Positions 61,171-64,000 of a stretch of 64,000 nucleotides of DNA are shown here, piece by piece. Numbering within the stretch: position 1 is the stretch's first letter; each line of letters starts with the position of its first letter. The notes beneath the pieces are model-generated. The model did not search any database. It saw nothing but the letters and a program-made list of their open reading frames with translations, and had not been told where the DNA came from. Origin of the DNA: Prochlorococcus sp. AG-409-L18 (GTDB taxonomy: Bacteria; Cyanobacteriota; Cyanobacteriia; PCC-6307; Cyanobiaceae); the NCBI GenBank assembly GCA_003215535.1, contig QCKG01000002.1, forward strand, positions 62,001 through 126,000, in the 5' to 3' direction. Position numbers and translations under genes: made by a program.

Positions 61171-62277
61171 TTGAACCAATTAAACGATCTTCCATCTTTG
61201 TTAGGTGAATCTCATAGGATTCTTGTTACTGGTGGCGCAGGCTTTATTGGAGGTGCATTAATTCGCCGCTTACTCAATTGCAGCGAAGTGGTTATTTATA
61301 ACTTGGATAAAATTGGTTATGCAAGTGATTTATCGAGTATTCAAGGAGTTTTGGATAAGCTTGGCTCTAAGGGGATAGATAGACATCATTTGCTAAAGGT
61401 TGATCTTGCTGATGCTGAGTCAACTTGCCGAGCCGTTTCCAAGGCAGATCCTGATCTTATTTTTCACTTGGCGGCTGAGAGTCATGTTGATCGTTCAATT
61501 GATTCACCAAGTGCATTTATCTATAGCAATGTAATTGGAACTTTTAACTTACTGCAAGCAGCAAGATCTCATTGGGATAAATTGCCTGAGAATAGAAAAA
61601 GGCTTTTCCGTTTTCATCACATCAGTACTGATGAGGTATTTGGTTCTTTAAATGATAGTGGTCGTTTCTCTGAGTTAACACCTTACTCTCCACGAAGCCC
61701 TTATTCGGCTAGCAAGGCAGCTAGTGATCATTTGGTAAATGCCTGGTTTCATACATATGGATTGCCTGTCATACTGACTAACTGTTCAAATAATTATGGT
61801 CCATGGCAGTTTCCTGAGAAGTTAATACCAGTTGTTATCCTTAAAGCAATATCTGGAGAGGCTATTCCACTTTATGGGGATGGAAGTAATGTGCGAGATT
61901 GGTTATATGTTGAAGACCATATTGATGCTTTATTATTGGCAATCCTCAAAGGAGCCCCTGGCAGAAAATATTGTATTGGAGGAAATAGTGAGCGTACCAA
62001 TTTACAAATTGTTGAGAGATTATGTTTATTATTAGATCGGCTTCGCCCTGCTTCTTGTTCTTATACAAGTTTAATCAAACCAGTTATTGATCGCCCAGGA
62101 CATGATTATAGATATGCTATTGATGCAGGGCTTATCACCACTGAATTAGGCTGGACACCAGCTCATGATTTTGAGAATGGCTTAAAAGTAACTGTTGCTT
62201 GGTATCTGGAAAACTTGGATTGGTGTGAGGGAGTTCGTCTTAATTCAGGTTATAAAGGAGAAAGGCTAGGGTCTTAA
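61171..62277 (+). CDS. rfbB: dTDP-glucose 4,6-dehydratase
   Basis: Second step of the pathway, forming the 4-keto-6-deoxy intermediate. The 368-residue RmlB has GGAGFIGG (about 21-28), HLAAESHVDRSID, HISTDEVFG and YSASKAASDH. The frame opens with TTG at 61171, 40 bases after rfbD. Gene order A-C-D-B rather than the enterobacterial B-D-A-C. Confidence 0.96.
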   Translation: MNQLNDLPSLLGESHRILVTGGAGFIGGALIRRLLNCSEVVIYNLDKIGYASDLSSIQGVLDKLGSKGIDRHHLLKVDLADAESTCRAVSKADPDLIFHLAAESHVDRSIDSPSAFIYSNVIGTFNLLQAARSHWDKLPENRKRLFRFHHISTDEVFGSLNDSGRFSELTPYSPRSPYSASKAASDHLVNAWFHTYGLPVILTNCSNNYGPWQFPEKLIPVVILKAISGEAIPLYGDGSNVRDWLYVEDHIDALLLAILKGAPGRKYCIGGNSERTNLQIVERLCLLLDRLRPASCSYTSLIKPVIDRPGHDYRYAIDAGLITTELGWTPAHDFENGLKVTVAWYLENLDWCEGVRLNSGYKGERLGS

Positions 62278-62486
62278 TAATTAGAAACTTGTCTTTTTAA
62301 ATAAATCTAGGTATATTATTGATTAATAAAAATCATTGCGTGAAGAGAAAATCTATACTTAATTGAACCTAGTGAAAAATAACCTGAGCACTATCTAACT
62401 TGGTAGCAATTTTCAATTTTCAATAAATATCCTGATTTTTTTAGGCAATTAGTTCCAAAGGGTATAACGTTCTTGCCTTTCATAGT
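62278..62486. other. AT-rich intergenic region before the glycosyltransferase
   Basis: 209 bases between rfbB and the GT4 gene, one of the two longest gaps of the window and AT-richer than its surroundings. I found no ORF, tRNA or terminator with a convincing stem. It probably holds the promoter of the next gene. Confidence 0.5.
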
Positions 62487-63677
62487 GTGGGAAAGATTCT
62501 TATCAATCCAGTCTTGTCAGGAGAAACACTCTTGATATACGTCGATCACACATCGCGGTTTGAAAGAAACACTGGTATTCAGCGATGTGTGCGATCTCTT
62601 GCTCGGGCTTGGCAAGAGTTGGGGGTACGCCTACAACCAGTGATTTGGAATCGCAATTTGAATTCTTTAGAGCCTGCTTCGCTGGCTCAGCGTCGTCATC
62701 TGGCTAGGTGGAATGGACCACATCTTGAGCAGTGGGCTGATAGCTCTTGCGCTACTTCTAAGGTTTTACTAAATGCAAAGTGGTTAATTGTGATTGAGCT
62801 TGTAAGTGGACCTCATAATCCAACGACAGAAGAGCTCTTAGAAATGGCATCTAGTAAAAATCTTTCTCTTGCTTGGTTATTCCATGATGCGATTCCGTTA
62901 ATGCACTCAAATCTTTATGGCTCATTTTCTCAATCAGCAAGTCTTTCGCATGCGCAGTACATGAAAGGTCTTGCATCATTTGATTTGGTTTTAGCTAACT
63001 CTCGGACAACGGCCATTCATCTTCAGAACTTTTGGATTAAAGAGAAGTTAGTTCCAAAAGCACGTCTTTTAGCATTACCTCTAGCAGAAGAATTCTCTGG
63101 CACTTCACGATTACCTCCTCCGAAGGGAGATGGAGGAATTGTCTTGTGCGTTAGTTCCTTGGAACCTCGGAAGAACCATGTGGCCTTGCTTAAGGCCTTT
63201 GCCGACCTTTGTGCTCAAGGCTGTTGGCCATCTGGTCTTGCTTTGGTACTTGTTGGATGGCCTAATGATTCAAGAGTCGTGTCTTTGGTTAAAAGAGCCA
63301 TAAGCCTTGGTTTGCCTTTACTTTGGGAGCAAAAGGCTGATGACAAGACTCTTCTGGATTTATATAGGCAAGCCTGTTTTTGTGTCTTCCCTTCTTTAGA
63401 AGAGGGTTTTGGTTTACCTGTAGCTGAGAGTCTCTGGCATCATAGAGTTTGTATTTGTAGTAATAAAGGTGCATTGGCAGAATTAGCAGCATCCGGGGGA
63501 TGCCTAACAGTGGACACCGCAAATTGGAAAGACTTGAGGGATGGGTTGAGAACTTTAATAAGTAGCTACCCTCTTCGAAAGGAATTGCAATTAGCAATTC
63601 AACAGCGCCCTATAAAACTTTGGAAGGATGTAGCAAAAAGCTGGCTAAAATTAATTAAAACAGGCGAATATATTTAA
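62487..63677 (+). CDS. Glycosyltransferase (GT4-like), cell-surface glycan
   Basis: A 396-residue GT-B enzyme. The C-terminal half has the donor-site hallmarks SLEPRKNHVALLKAF (about 224-238) and FPSLEEGFGLPVAES, with the E-x7-E pair. The N-terminal half contains a RNTGIQRCVRSLARAW acceptor-side start as in WbaZ/mannosyltransferase-like proteins. The start is GTG at 62487. Acceptor and sugar cannot be read. Placed after the rhamnose operon, it likely acts in O-antigen or capsule assembly. Confidence 0.85.
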   Translation: MGKILINPVLSGETLLIYVDHTSRFERNTGIQRCVRSLARAWQELGVRLQPVIWNRNLNSLEPASLAQRRHLARWNGPHLEQWADSSCATSKVLLNAKWLIVIELVSGPHNPTTEELLEMASSKNLSLAWLFHDAIPLMHSNLYGSFSQSASLSHAQYMKGLASFDLVLANSRTTAIHLQNFWIKEKLVPKARLLALPLAEEFSGTSRLPPPKGDGGIVLCVSSLEPRKNHVALLKAFADLCAQGCWPSGLALVLVGWPNDSRVVSLVKRAISLGLPLLWEQKADDKTLLDLYRQACFCVFPSLEEGFGLPVAESLWHHRVCICSNKGALAELAASGGCLTVDTANWKDLRDGLRTLISSYPLRKELQLAIQQRPIKLWKDVAKSWLKLIKTGEYI

Positions 63678-63760
63678 AATTAAATTTTCTCCTAATTAAA
63701 GGTAATGATCTTTTTCTGGATAATATTTGGTGAGATTAGATGTATTTTGGGGTCACGAAT

Positions 63761-64000
63761 CTAACTATCTTTAATGAAATGAGTGATCATTTCTTTTCTT
63801 ATTTTTGCAACTGGATTCTCCCAGCCGCCTAACTTTTCTTGTCGAAATAATCTCATGGATGGATACCAATTTGTCGTTGGTTCATTAAGACCCCATCGCC
63901 ATTCGGAAACCCAAGGTAAAGCAACCCAAGTAGGAATTCCCATTGCCCCTGAAAGATGGATTATTCCACTATCGGCACTGATCACAAGATCACAATGTGA
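63761..64000 (-). CDS. Glycosyltransferase family 9-like protein, C-terminal fragment (cut by right edge)
   Basis: The last 79 residues of a gene that continues beyond base 64000. The visible segment has CDLVISADSGIIHLSGAMG, then PTWVALPWVSEWRWG, as in the C-terminal donor domain of heptosyltransferase-type GT9 enzymes, often fused to TPR repeats in cyanobacteria. It is convergent with the GT4 gene. A start cannot be placed; no N-terminal part is visible. Confidence 0.75.
   Translation of the reverse strand, partial: SHCDLVISADSGIIHLSGAMGIPTWVALPWVSEWRWGLNEPTTNWYPSMRLFRQEKLGGWENPVAKIRKEMITHFIKDS

Overview
The window looks like core chromosome of a marine picocyanobacterium, most likely a low- to moderate-GC Prochlorococcus (low-light type) or a close relative. 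The support is cyanobacterial: PsbZ next to RibH, Ycf37 (photosystem I assembly), a Ycf23/DUF561 protein, a Psb34-like small membrane protein, both sulfolipid genes (sqdB, sqdX), a cyanobacterial chorismate lyase, a four-ACT aspartokinase, two acyl-lipid desaturases and the tig-clpP-clpX order. GC is about 40% by eye. Genes are very tightly packed: intergenic gaps are mostly below 100 bases, none reaches 300, and ATGA start/stop overlaps and interlocked convergent stops are common. I see no insertion sequence, prophage, CRISPR array, rRNA or obvious island in the first 58 kb.

Layout. 1-5.8 kb is mainly minus strand: aspS (cut by the left edge), gcvT, speB-speE (agmatine to spermidine), mazG and a DUF2227 membrane protein, with a Cys-rich 78-residue gene on the plus strand. 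5.9-14.6 kb holds tRNA-Val(UAC), an A-type Fe-S carrier, two small unknown genes, valS, a VTT membrane protein, ligA with a tiny downstream gene, a SprT-like zinc protein and unknowns. 14.8-22 kb holds chorismate lyase, mnmG, dnaB, rplI and two paralogous desaturases that bracket a gene with an HTH-like segment. 22-27 kb is a PLP-lyase-family gene followed by gcvH-gcvP. 27-32 kb has sqdX/sqdB, a Psb34-like gene, thiG and ycf37. 32-41.9 kb has rpmI-rplT, a SpoIID-type lipoprotein, a GT2 enzyme, and the run tig-clpP-clpX-LRAT-dnaX. 42-50.7 kb has asd-dapA-RNase J, tilS, the Ycf23-type gene, and uvrB joined directly to an exported HExxH protein. 50.7-58.7 kb has lysC, holA, cobH, mutS, psbZ-ribH, tRNA-Gly(GCC) and a GNAT gene. 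From 58.8 kb to the right edge, the complete dTDP-rhamnose operon (rfbACDB) leads into glycosyltransferase genes, probably the start of a surface-polysaccharide cluster.

Most genes are housekeeping. Several sets work together: glycine cleavage T, H and P; the lysine branch lysC/asd/dapA; sulfolipid synthesis; the replication genes dnaB, dnaX, holA and ligA; repair by uvrB and mutS; and the ClpXP/trigger factor proteostasis unit. The least explained parts are the HTH-like gene between the desaturases, the LRAT-fold gene inside the clp-dnaX run, the exported HExxH protein behind uvrB and several conserved-looking small unknowns. I found no convincing large novel system; the findings are leads, not discoveries.
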